Assembly (NCBI GenBank): GCA_002481295.1
Contig: DLDU01000065.1
Span: forward strand, 1-32,380
Length of the DNA stretch: 32,380 nt
From: Prevotella sp. UBA7764
Lineage (GTDB): Bacteria; Bacteroidota; Bacteroidia; Bacteroidales; Bacteroidaceae
Direction: 5' to 3'
Of the stretch, positions 15,159-22,721 are shown one piece after another. The notes under the pieces are model-generated. The model made no database searches, was not told where the DNA came from, and saw nothing but the letters and a program-made list of their open reading frames with translations. The translations under genes were made by a program, and so were the position numbers. Each line of letters starts with the position of its first letter. Positions within the stretch are counted from its first letter, which is position 1.

Positions 15159-15833
15159 TCAAAGGAAAAGCACAGCTTCGTTGCCTTCATTAAACAGCAG
15201 GTCAAGAATACTAAGGTTAGGTAAGAAGCCGAACTTCTGCTTGTAGACCTGGTAATAAGGCTTGGGCTGGAAGTCAGCATCGGGCAATGGATGCTTCGGA
15301 CGGATGACTTCACGGTAGTCGGCCCATTGTATGCGATTACCAGCGATTCCATCGGAAGGTATCAAAGCGGCTTTTGTGTTATCATCAGCGGTGGAATCGG
15401 GCAATTTGATGTATTCTTCTGTTTGTCTCAACGTGGGATGGATATCCAGCAGCTCGCACATCTTCTCCGTGATGGCGAGGTCGTAGTCGTAGAGAAACTG
15501 CCACCTCTTTTCGAAGAACGGCCGTAGATCGTCGGCATAGAACTCAAAGAAGGGGCTCTCGCCGTAGGCAGAGACAAGGGCATTCCAGTGGAGATGGCGC
15601 CAGGCGCCGTGGTCGCTGATGCGTATGTCGCGCATCTCGCATTTCAGGCCGTCGTAGCGCTCGATGGGGACGGTAAGGGCTTGTGTGCCCTGCGTCGTGG
15701 CGATGACACAGCGGTTGCGGTAGGTCTGCTTGATGAAGTTGTCGTGCTGCTCGATATAGCAGAAGCCCGATCTGTTGAGCTTCTGATACCATTGTACGGG
15801 GCCAAAGTATGTGGCGGAAAGAAGAGTGTTCAA
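15159..15833 (-). CDS. WbqC family protein
   Basis: This 224-residue protein is recognisable from the N-terminal signature TYFGPVQWYQKL, then IEQHDNFIKQTYRNRC and HLHWNALVSAYGESPFFEFY. The family is named after an O-antigen locus gene and is proposed, without firm biochemistry, to act in polysaccharide or sugar metabolism. I see no membrane segment or signal peptide, so it should be cytosolic. The start is a TTG at 15833. The open frame continues far upstream, but that part overlaps the neighbouring signal peptidase paralogue and shows no conserved sequence. It is probably the last gene of dapB-lepB-lepB paralogue-wbqC, although a 200-bp repeat-bearing gap precedes it. Confidence 0.85.
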   Translation of the reverse strand: MNTLLSATYFGPVQWYQKLNRSGFCYIEQHDNFIKQTYRNRCVIATTQGTQALTVPIERYDGLKCEMRDIRISDHGAWRHLHWNALVSAYGESPFFEFYADDLRPFFEKRWQFLYDYDLAITEKMCELLDIHPTLRQTEEYIKLPDSTADDNTKAALIPSDGIAGNRIQWADYREVIRPKHPLPDADFQPKPYYQVYKQKFGFLPNLSILDLLFNEGNEAVLFL

Positions 15834-15955
15834 TGCTGAGTGATAAATGATGAAGGATGAATGAAAGCAGGAAGGCTGCGACGAGGCAAGAACTGGGCGG
15901 CGGCAAGACAAGCACCGGGCCGCTGCACAACAGCGGCAAACCCAACGGTTGCACG

Positions 15956-16018
15956 CAGAAGGCAAGACGCGACACACAGAAGACAAGACGAGGCACACAG
16001 AAGGCAAGACGCTGCACG
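15956..16018 (+). repeat. Three 21-bp tandem repeats in the wbqC-signal peptidase gap
   Basis: Units with the core CAGAAGGCAAGACG start at 15956, 15977 and 15998. Looser GGCAAGA copies extend left to about 15885. The period is a multiple of three, so frames through it encode seven-residue repeats, but no gene-like sequence surrounds them. Confidence 0.75.
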
Positions 16019-16033
16019 AAATCGCAAAGCGCT

Positions 16034-16462
16034 TTATGGCGTGAGTCGGTAGGCCTTTCCCACGATCTGATGGAGATGCACGAGGGTCTGTCCTTGCCCG
16101 GTGTTGACGAGATAGAGCTTGCAGTCCATGCAACGGCACTTATGGCAGCAGCGCAGAGGAATGCGGAAGCGGTCCTTGCCCAGCCGGATGGTGTCGCCGG
16201 GGATGGCATCTATGCGTCCGATATTCATCGGACTGTCGGCATAGCGGCTGGTGACGCGCCAGTCGGGATAGTACAGCACCAGATCGCCACGACGGAAATT
16301 GTCATGCACCAGCTTGTTCACCACCACACGATCGCCCTTATGGTACTCGTTACCAAAGCCAGAAGGAAGTGTGCAGACGGCGAAGGCAAAGGCATGCACA
16401 GCCACCACGAAAGCGGTGGCGACACACAGCGCAATGACAAATTTCAGCGTTTGCTTCAGCAA
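16034..16462 (-). CDS. S26 signal peptidase paralogue, catalytic dyad absent
   Basis: This 142-residue protein has one N-terminal membrane segment (about 8-29) and then a shortened SPase I-like periplasmic domain. Box B reads LPSGFGNEYHKGDRVVVNKL. Aligned by eye to E. coli IPSGSM, the nucleophile serine position is F36. The general-base box reads IGRIDAIPGD against IKRAVGLPGD, so the lysine position is G82. The fold marks (KGDRVVVNK, RRGDLVLYYPD, PGDTI) are kept. A cysteine cluster CCHKCRCMDC (105-114) replaces the substrate-binding and box E region. It therefore looks like a maintained non-catalytic paralogue. It lies directly downstream of the active lepB and may partner with it. An alternative is a divergent alignment with a displaced nucleophile such as S34. 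Confidence 0.82.
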   Translation of the reverse strand: MLKQTLKFVIALCVATAFVVAVHAFAFAVCTLPSGFGNEYHKGDRVVVNKLVHDNFRRGDLVLYYPDWRVTSRYADSPMNIGRIDAIPGDTIRLGKDRFRIPLRCCHKCRCMDCKLYLVNTGQGQTLVHLHQIVGKAYRLTP

Positions 16463-16542
16463 GATCTATATATATAATAAGGAGTGAACAAAAACGGAAG
16501 AGCCACGGCACGCCGCGATGGGCGTGTCATGGCTGACCAATA

Positions 16543-17988
16543 TTACTTGATGTTGTCGACCCAGCGGAAGAGGCGGTTCCATCGGATGCCACTGAAACCA
16601 TGGCGGTCAGGATCGGAACTCCACCAGATGAAGATGGGCTTGCCCACGATATGGTCTTCCGGCACAAAGCCCCAGTAGCGAGAATCCTCGGAGTTGTGGC
16701 GGTTGTCGCCCATCATCCAGTAGTAGTCCATCTTGAACGTATAGCTGTTGGCAGGCTTGCCGTTGATATAGATGCGGTTGTTTTTCACCACCAGATCGTT
16801 GTGCTCATAGACCCGGATAGGTCGCTCATAGATGGCGATGTTGTCCATGGTGAGCTTGAGAGTGGCTCCTTTCTTCGGGATCCAGATCGGTCCGTAGTTG
16901 TCGCGTGTCCATCCTGTGACCATGTTCATCGGATAGAGATCGCCGGTGACTGCGTCGTTGACGATATGGATGCTGGCTACGAGATCCTTGCGGTGGGAGA
17001 GATAGTTCACAGCGCGCTTGGTCAGCGGCATGGCACCGCCCTGGTTGAGATATCCCAGGTCTTCCATGGAGATGCCCAAATCTTTCAGCACGTCGTCGGG
17101 CAGGTCACGCTTGAGCTTGACATAATAGAAGTACTGTACGTTGTCGGGCTCCTTGTTGGGCTTGCCATCGAGGTAGACGATACGGTTTTTGATCTGCAGG
17201 GTCTGACCCGGCAAACCGACGCAGCGCTTGACATAGTTCTCGCGGCGATCGGTGGGACGATGGTCGATCATGCCATACTTCACCGGATTCTGCACGATAT
17301 ATTCCCGTCCCAGGTTATAGATCATATTGAAGTAGTCGAGCTGTCCCTGACGGTTGAGTGTAGCCGGATTGACGGGATTGGGGTTCTGGGATTGGTAGAG
17401 CTCCGTACCAAAGTCGTAGCACATCGTGTAGTAACTGTTGGCGAACTGGTCCTCGGTGAGAATGGTGTCACCGGCAGGATAGTTGAAGACCACGATGTCG
17501 TTGAGCTTCACATGGCCAAGACCCTTCACGCGGCGGTAGTCCCAATGCGGCCAGTCGACGTAGCTCTTGGTGTGGATGATGGGCAACGTGTGCTGCGTGA
17601 GCGGCATGGTAAGCGGTGTCTCGGGGATACGGGGACCGTAGCTGAGTTTGGAAACAAAGAGGTAATCGCCCGTGAGCAAGCTTTTCTCCAGGGAACTCGA
17701 CGGGATGACGTAGTTCTGGAAAGCGAAGAGGTTGATGAAATACACGGCCACGAGGGCGAAGACCAGCGCGTCGACCCAGCTCATGACGAAGCGCACGGGA
17801 CCCTCGGCGTCCTTCCACCAGGTCCAGCGAATCTTCTTGGTGATATAGTTATCAAAGATGAACGGGACGACGATCAGTCCCAGCCAGCTCTTCACCCACA
17901 GGAGGAAGAGCAGATAGAGCGCAGTGACCACGCCAAACTTGGCCCACTGCTTCTTCATGTTCATCTTAGCTTTTTCCTTATCGATCAT
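16543..17988 (-). CDS. lepB: Signal peptidase I
   Basis: This 481-residue, long Bacteroidota form of the inner-membrane serine protease cleaves signal peptides from exported proteins. Hydrophobic segments at about 17-45 and 68-90 anchor it. The catalytic serine is S99 in IPSSSLEKSL, and the general-base lysine is K254 in ENYVKRCVGLPG. Box E is GDNRHNSEDSRYWGFVP near the C-terminus. A large insertion between the boxes (about 120-245 and 280-400) explains the length compared with about 320 residues in E. coli. It follows dapB by 24 bp and precedes the catalytically dead paralogue by 80 bp on the same strand. Confidence 0.96.
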   Translation of the reverse strand: MIDKEKAKMNMKKQWAKFGVVTALYLLFLLWVKSWLGLIVVPFIFDNYITKKIRWTWWKDAEGPVRFVMSWVDALVFALVAVYFINLFAFQNYVIPSSSLEKSLLTGDYLFVSKLSYGPRIPETPLTMPLTQHTLPIIHTKSYVDWPHWDYRRVKGLGHVKLNDIVVFNYPAGDTILTEDQFANSYYTMCYDFGTELYQSQNPNPVNPATLNRQGQLDYFNMIYNLGREYIVQNPVKYGMIDHRPTDRRENYVKRCVGLPGQTLQIKNRIVYLDGKPNKEPDNVQYFYYVKLKRDLPDDVLKDLGISMEDLGYLNQGGAMPLTKRAVNYLSHRKDLVASIHIVNDAVTGDLYPMNMVTGWTRDNYGPIWIPKKGATLKLTMDNIAIYERPIRVYEHNDLVVKNNRIYINGKPANSYTFKMDYYWMMGDNRHNSEDSRYWGFVPEDHIVGKPIFIWWSSDPDRHGFSGIRWNRLFRWVDNIK

Positions 17989-18012
17989 TTCTTTTGTTAT
18001 TGGATAACGGTT

Positions 18013-18768
18013 TTAGAACTTAAACAGATCGCTCGTGGTGAGCAGTCCCTTATGGTCTTTGGTGAACTCAGCGGCGAGCACGGCACCGAGGGCAAAGCCC
18101 TTGCGGCTGTGAGCGTCGTGGGTGATGGTGATGCAGTCGGCCTCAGAGTCGTAAGCGATAGAATGGATGCCGGGCACCTCGTCGTGGCGGATGCTGTCGA
18201 CAAGCAGCTCATCGGCCTTGTGGTCCTCGGTTCCGTCGACATGTCCGTCGTCCCATATGGTGGTGCCGGCCTTCCACGATGTCTTGCGGTCGAGGTTGTC
18301 GATGATATCCTCCGCCAAGGTGATGGCGGTGCCCGACGGTGCGTCGAGCTTATGGATATGGTGGGTTTCGGTCATCTTCACGTCGTACTGTGGGAACTGG
18401 TTCATGATTTTGGCCAAATACTTATTGACGGCAGAGAAGATCGCCACGCCAATGGAGAAGTTGCTGGCCCAAAAGAGCGTCTGCTTGCCGTCCTTGCAGA
18501 GCGCCTCCACATCGGCCTTGTGGTCTTTCATCCAGCCGGTGGAGCCGCTCACCACCTTGACGTTGTGGGCAAAAGCGCGCAGATAGTTGCCGTAGGCAGC
18601 CGTGGGGTTTGTGAACTCTATGGCGACGTCGGCCGACGCAAAGGCGGGGCTGTCGAAGTCGTCCTGGTTGTTGACATCAATCTTACAAACAATCTCGTGG
18701 CCACGCTCCAGGGCGATCTGCTCGATCATGTGTCCCATCTTGCCGTAGCCAATCAAAGCTATCTTCAT
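18013..18768 (-). CDS. dapB: 4-hydroxy-tetrahydrodipicolinate reductase
   Basis: This 251-residue NAD(P)H-dependent reductase acts in the diaminopimelate/lysine pathway, feeding lysine and the peptidoglycan cross-link precursor. The Rossmann loop is IGYGKMGHMIE at 6-16. The substrate-binding signature ETHHIHKLDAPSGTA carries the catalytic histidine and lysine, and SGSTGW (94-99) and FSIGV are in their usual places. It is first in a probable dapB-lepB-lepB paralogue-wbqC transcript. A -7 box lies about 30 bp upstream in the divergent region shared with the envelope operon. Confidence 0.96.
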   Translation of the reverse strand: MKIALIGYGKMGHMIEQIALERGHEIVCKIDVNNQDDFDSPAFASADVAIEFTNPTAAYGNYLRAFAHNVKVVSGSTGWMKDHKADVEALCKDGKQTLFWASNFSIGVAIFSAVNKYLAKIMNQFPQYDVKMTETHHIHKLDAPSGTAITLAEDIIDNLDRKTSWKAGTTIWDDGHVDGTEDHKADELLVDSIRHDEVPGIHSIAYDSEADCITITHDAHSRKGFALGAVLAAEFTKDHKGLLTTSDLFKF

Positions 18769-18793
18769 GTATTTCCGGAATTAAACGTTTCTG

Positions 18794-18801
18794 CAAAATT
18801 A
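18794..18801 (-). promoter_or_regulatory. Bacteroidota -7 box for dapB
   Basis: The minus strand reads TAATTTTG (TAnnTTTG) 26-33 bp before the dapB ATG. No clear -33 element is seen at normal spacing. Confidence 0.55.
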
Positions 18802-18917
18802 GCGATTTTATGGCAAAAGACGTTGTTTTTGTCGCTTAAATTATTCAAAATGAACCGCATTAGATACTTTTAACCGCTATTATCCCTTTGGTAACATCCA
18901 TTTAAATAAAAAACGTG

Positions 18918-18925
18918 TAACTTTG
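18918..18925 (+). promoter_or_regulatory. Bacteroidota -7 box for the envelope operon
   Basis: The plus strand reads TAACTTTG (TAnnTTTG) 47 bp before the PCMD lipoprotein ATG, divergent from the dapB promoter in the same 203-bp gap. The predicted leader is about 40 nt. Confidence 0.6.
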
Positions 18926-18971
18926 TAGATGTTTTCGGGCTATATATGCCATTACATAACACTTTCAAGGA

Positions 18972-20126
18972 ATGAAAAGATACTTCTACACTCTGCCCTT
19001 GTTGGCTGCTACGCTGACGATGAGTTCCTGCTTCAAAGAGGAGCCGCTCAACAGCGAGTGCGACATTACGCACGTGAGTCTGCACACCGACAACCCGTTG
19101 GCTACTTTCTATCAGCTGTCCGACACCGCACAGAACGTGCTGTCCACCGACAGCCTCATCTCCTTTGAGGTCAGACGCGACCACGAGGCTGATCTCAGCC
19201 TGCTCACGCCGACATTGCAGCTGACACCGGGTGCCAAAGCGGTGATGACCGGCAGCGAGGTCGACAATGCGACAGGCGGTAAATGGTACTATCAGGTCGT
19301 CTCGGAGGACGGGCACTGGCACCGCAACTACACCGTGGAGGTAAGACCCATGGCACGCATGACCAACGACACGGTGAGATTCGACTTCGAGCACTATGAG
19401 CTGGAGCCGAAGGGACATTATTATGTCTGGCATATCCTGCGCAACGATGGCAGCAGCGCCGGTGACTGGGCCAACGGCAACCCCGGCTTCAGCCTCAGCA
19501 TGGGCTCTGCCAAGCCCGACGAATACCCGACGGCACCGTTGGCCGACGGCTACGACGGGGCCGCCGTGAAGCTCACCACACGCAGCACGGGACCTTTCGG
19601 AGCGTGGGTCAACAAGCGCATCGCGGCCGGAAACCTCTTCATCGGCACATTCGACATGGCCAGTGCGCTGACAGATGCTATGAAGGCGACACACTTCGGA
19701 CAGGTCTTCGACCGACAGCCGATGACGCTTACGGGCTACTATACCTATCAGCCGGGACCTACCTTCCAAGATCCCAAGGGCAACACCGTGGCTGACCGCA
19801 CCGACCAGGCAGCCATCTACGCCGTGCTCTACCGCAACCACGACGATCAGGGCAACGCCGTGACGCTCTACGGCGACAATGTGAAGACAAGTCCGCAGAT
19901 CGTCGCCATTGCCGACATGGGCATGGTGAAACCCACAAAAGAGTGGACGCCGTTCTCCATCGACTTTAATTATCTCAGCGACATCGACCTCGACCTGCTC
20001 AAGCAGCGCGGCTACAGCCTCACCATCGTCTTCTCGTCCAGTGCCGACGGTGACCAGTTTGAGGGAGCCATCGGCTCTACGCTCTGCGTCGACAAAGTGA
20101 GACTGATATGCAAAAAAGAACAATAA
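18972..20126 (+). CDS. PCMD-domain surface lipoprotein
   Basis: This 384-residue protein starts with a lipoprotein signal (MKRYFY, hydrophobic core, lipobox TMSSC with C20). The sequence after the cysteine, FKEE, is acidic, resembling the export signals that place Bacteroidota lipoproteins on the cell surface. Residues about 30-125 form an Ig-like strand-rich region. From about 130 to the end it resembles the putative carbohydrate metabolism domain (PCMD): FDFEHYEL, WANGNPGFSL, PLADGYDGAAVKL and the closing LCVDKVRLICKK. PCMD has no proven activity; a glycan-binding or structural role is plausible. It is the first gene of a three-gene envelope cluster, 13 bp before the beta-barrel gene. Confidence 0.82.
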   Translation: MKRYFYTLPLLAATLTMSSCFKEEPLNSECDITHVSLHTDNPLATFYQLSDTAQNVLSTDSLISFEVRRDHEADLSLLTPTLQLTPGAKAVMTGSEVDNATGGKWYYQVVSEDGHWHRNYTVEVRPMARMTNDTVRFDFEHYELEPKGHYYVWHILRNDGSSAGDWANGNPGFSLSMGSAKPDEYPTAPLADGYDGAAVKLTTRSTGPFGAWVNKRIAAGNLFIGTFDMASALTDAMKATHFGQVFDRQPMTLTGYYTYQPGPTFQDPKGNTVADRTDQAAIYAVLYRNHDDQGNAVTLYGDNVKTSPQIVAIADMGMVKPTKEWTPFSIDFNYLSDIDLDLLKQRGYSLTIVFSSSADGDQFEGAIGSTLCVDKVRLICKKEQ

Positions 20127-20139
20127 TCTCTTAGACACC

Positions 20140-20907
20140 ATGACAATGAACAAGATAAAAGCACTCGCACTCGCTCTCCTGCCAGCCCTTGCCGTAAACA
20201 CTCAGGCCAAAGGACTGATGGACAACATGGAACTGAAAATGCATCTCGGCTACAACATCGGTGGTACGGCACCCGTGGGCATGCCGGCATCAATACGCCG
20301 TCTCAACAGCTACACGCTGCAACCTAACCTGGTGCTCGGCGTGGAGGCTGACAAAGCCCTCGACGACCGCTGGGGACTGACACTGGGGCTGCAAATAGAG
20401 AACAAAGGCATGAAAGAGGACGCACGCGTGAAAAGCTACCACGAGGAAGTGGTGCGCGGCGGCGAGAAACTCGCCGGCATGTTCACCGGCGACGTCACAA
20501 CAGAGGTGACGGAGTGGATGCTCACGATTCCTCTGCACGCCCGTTGGCAGGCCACGAATCGCTTTTCGCTCCACGCCGGACCTTATCTCTCGGTGCTCAC
20601 TCAGCGCAAGTTCACGGGCTACGCCCACGACGGCTATCTGCGCGTAGGCGATCCCACGGGTGCCAAGGTGACTCTCGGTGGCGACGAGAGCACGCGCGGC
20701 GACTATGACTTCAGCGACGACATGCGTCACCTGCAATGGGGCATAGACTTCGGAGGAGAGTATCGCATCTGGCAGCGCACGGCGATCTTTGCCAATCTCA
20801 GCTGGGGACTCAGCGGCATCCACCACAGCGGCTTCACAGCCGTAGAGCAGACGCTCTACCCTATCTTCGCCTCGGTGGGCGTGAGCTACCGGCTCAAGCA
20901 TCGGTAA
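20140..20907 (+). CDS. Outer-membrane beta-barrel protein
   Basis: This 255-residue protein has a signal peptide (core LALALLPALAVNTQA). The rest alternates hydrophobic and polar residues in strands typical of small beta-barrels: KMHLGYNIGG, LQPNLVLGVEADKAL, WGLTLGLQIENKGM, LTIPLHARWQA, LHAGPYLSVL, WGIDFGGEYRIW and the closing FASVGVSYRLKHR. This matches PorT/OMP_b-brl-type proteins of the phylum. The start is ATG 20140 or ATG 20146; both leave a working signal. It follows the PCMD lipoprotein by 13 bp and precedes the calycin-like gene by 60 bp. It probably forms part of an outer-membrane complex with one or both; no specific transport role can be read from the sequence. Confidence 0.85.
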   Translation: MTMNKIKALALALLPALAVNTQAKGLMDNMELKMHLGYNIGGTAPVGMPASIRRLNSYTLQPNLVLGVEADKALDDRWGLTLGLQIENKGMKEDARVKSYHEEVVRGGEKLAGMFTGDVTTEVTEWMLTIPLHARWQATNRFSLHAGPYLSVLTQRKFTGYAHDGYLRVGDPTGAKVTLGGDESTRGDYDFSDDMRHLQWGIDFGGEYRIWQRTAIFANLSWGLSGIHHSGFTAVEQTLYPIFASVGVSYRLKHR

Positions 20908-20967
20908 ATCATTGAATTCAGAAACATACATTATTATTAGTTCTTTCTAAAGTAAAAGGTTTAAATT

Positions 20968-22521
20968 ATGAAGAAAACTTTACTCTCGTTAGCCCTGGCC
21001 TTGCTCTCCTCGCTGAGCATGAGCGCCAAGGACTACACCGACACGCTCGTCGTGACCGTCAACGGTACGGCTACGCAACAGACGGCAACCATCAGCGTAG
21101 ACAAAAACAACGATGGCACCTACAACTTCAACTTGAAGAATTTCATGCTCAAAATGGGTGGAGAATCCATGGGTATCGGCAACATCACGCTCAACAACCT
21201 CAAAGCTGCAAAGAGCGACAAGGGTGACGTGGTGACTACCAGCCAAAATATCACCATCACAGCAGGTGATGACCCCAAAGTTTCTACTTGGATGGGACCG
21301 ATGCTCGGCACCATTCCATTGAATCTGAAACTGCTGGTCAATGATGAGAAACTCTATACGCTCATCGACATCGACATGCAGAAAACACTGGGACAGACCA
21401 TCCACGTCACCTTTGGAGACCACTATCAGCTGCCCAACAGCGGTTTTGAGGACTATCGCACCGAGCAGATTAGTAAACTCAACGAAGCATATCCGCAAGT
21501 AACGGTTGATGTCAATGAGCCACTGAACTGGCACTCCTTCGCCTCCGCTACGGGTGATTTTGTTCAGGCTGCCAATGCTTTCTCTGATCCACACACCTAT
21601 TCCTCCGACGTTGTACGCCCCAACAGCACAGGAAAGAAAAGCTTATTGCTCACATCCGCTTCGGTCTTGGGAATCACCATCGCTAACGGCACTATCACCA
21701 CAGGCCGCATGCAAGCAGGAGACATGAATGCTGCTAATACGAAAAACTGCGCTTTTCTTTCCACCGACAGCACTTCCACGGACAGCCATGGTGATCCGTT
21801 CTATGCACTCATGGACGGCACGCCCGACTCTCTCTCCGTTTGGGTGAAGTTCAAACAGCAGACACCTGTTGCCGACCATCCTTACGCTACCGTCAGTGCG
21901 GCTCTCACCGATGGCACTTACTATCAGGATCCACAGGACAAAGACTACACCAATGTGGTAGCTACAGCAAAGAATGCTCAGATTGCCTCCAACGGCTTTG
22001 CTTGGCAGCACATCGTCATTCCCTTTAAGTACAACGACAACAATGTGAAAGCCAAAGCTCTGCTCGTGACCATCTCCACCAACGCCGATCCCGGTCAAGG
22101 CTCTCCTGCTGACAGCCTCTACGTCGACGACATCAGCCTCATCTACAATGTAGACAAGCCTGCGGTAACCGTCAACGGTCATGCCGTCACGCTCGACAAC
22201 GCCGAGGTAAGCACTACTGCCACCGATCCGACCACCGCCGTTGTTGTCGCCTCCACAGCCAACAAGGGCTCTTTCGCTGCCGTCAGCGAGCTCAGCTCTT
22301 CCGCCGATCAGCGCAAGCTGCAACTGCTCTACTGCTCTGACGACTTGAAGACGATCAAGACATATACCCTCGTTATCGACAAGGGAGCAGAGACTGGTAT
22401 CAGCCAAATCAAAACTGCTACCAACAACGACAGCAAGGTCTATGACCTCAACGGACGCGAGGTGAAGACCATGCACCACGGCAACGTCTACATCCTTAAC
22501 GGTAAGAAAGTGCTGAAATAA
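20968..22521 (+). CDS. Secreted protein: calycin-like domain, PCMD-like domain and C-terminal sorting-type tail
   Basis: This 517-residue protein has a signal peptide (about 1-20). Residues about 22-150 resemble the calycin-like beta-barrel module of Bacteroidota (DTLVVTVNG, TYNFNLKNFMLKMGG, GNITLNN, IHVTFG). Residues about 155-395 look like a PCMD jelly-roll: LPNSGFEDYRTE, LNWHSF, SLSVWVKFKQ, WQHIVIPFKY, SLYVDDISLIYN. A linker (about 396-475) leads to VYDLNGREVKTMHHGNVYILNGKKVLK-type tail residues, here ending YILNGKKVLK. This resembles type IX secretion C-terminal tails of Prevotella and relatives. It is probably exported and attached to the cell surface. It shares the jelly-roll layout with the first gene of the cluster. 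Ligand and function are unknown. A clear terminator follows. Confidence 0.82.
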   Translation: MKKTLLSLALALLSSLSMSAKDYTDTLVVTVNGTATQQTATISVDKNNDGTYNFNLKNFMLKMGGESMGIGNITLNNLKAAKSDKGDVVTTSQNITITAGDDPKVSTWMGPMLGTIPLNLKLLVNDEKLYTLIDIDMQKTLGQTIHVTFGDHYQLPNSGFEDYRTEQISKLNEAYPQVTVDVNEPLNWHSFASATGDFVQAANAFSDPHTYSSDVVRPNSTGKKSLLLTSASVLGITIANGTITTGRMQAGDMNAANTKNCAFLSTDSTSTDSHGDPFYALMDGTPDSLSVWVKFKQQTPVADHPYATVSAALTDGTYYQDPQDKDYTNVVATAKNAQIASNGFAWQHIVIPFKYNDNNVKAKALLVTISTNADPGQGSPADSLYVDDISLIYNVDKPAVTVNGHAVTLDNAEVSTTATDPTTAVVVASTANKGSFAAVSELSSSADQRKLQLLYCSDDLKTIKTYTLVIDKGAETGISQIKTATNNDSKVYDLNGREVKTMHHGNVYILNGKKVLK

Positions 22522-22610
22522 GCTTTCAGACAGACAGAAAACGCAAGCAACTGTCTGACTATCAACTAAGAGACGAGAAAAGAAAACTTTACATCTTTTT
22601 GTCGCCAAAG

Positions 22611-22650
22611 AAAAATCCCGCATCTGTTGTACACAGATACGGGATTTTTT
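22611..22650 (+). terminator. Rho-independent terminator of the envelope operon
   Basis: Arms AAAAATCCCG (22611-22620) and CGGGATTTTT (22640-22649) flank ATCTGT (22622-22627) and ACAGAT (22633-22638), with one mismatched pair and a 5-nt loop. A run of T follows on the plus strand. Confidence 0.9.
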
Positions 22651-22652
22651 CT

Positions 22653-22660
22653 TATCTTTG
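22653..22660 (+). promoter_or_regulatory. Bacteroidota -7 box for DUF2851
   Basis: TATCTTTG (TAnnTTTG) directly abuts the preceding terminator and lies 62 bp before the chosen DUF2851 ATG. Confidence 0.55.
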
Positions 22661-22721
22661 CAAATGAGTCTCCTTGCGTCAGCGAAGATTCTCCAAACCA
22701 AAATACTATAAAAGCCATCAG

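Noticed and set aside
15834..16139. N-terminal extension of wbqC to residue 1 of a 326-codon frame
   Set aside because: The extra part overlaps the signal peptidase paralogue and the 21-bp repeats, is Cys/Arg/Ser-rich, and precedes the conserved family start.
16600..18873. 757-codon open frame on the plus strand opposite lepB and dapB
   Set aside because: It is antisense to two genes with intact catalytic motifs. Long antisense frames arise from codon bias here, and the peptide is Asp/Val/His-rich without domains.
18870..20201. 443-codon minus-strand frame opposite the PCMD lipoprotein
   Set aside because: The opposite strand has a signal peptide, lipobox and domain match, and the antisense product is unrecognisable.
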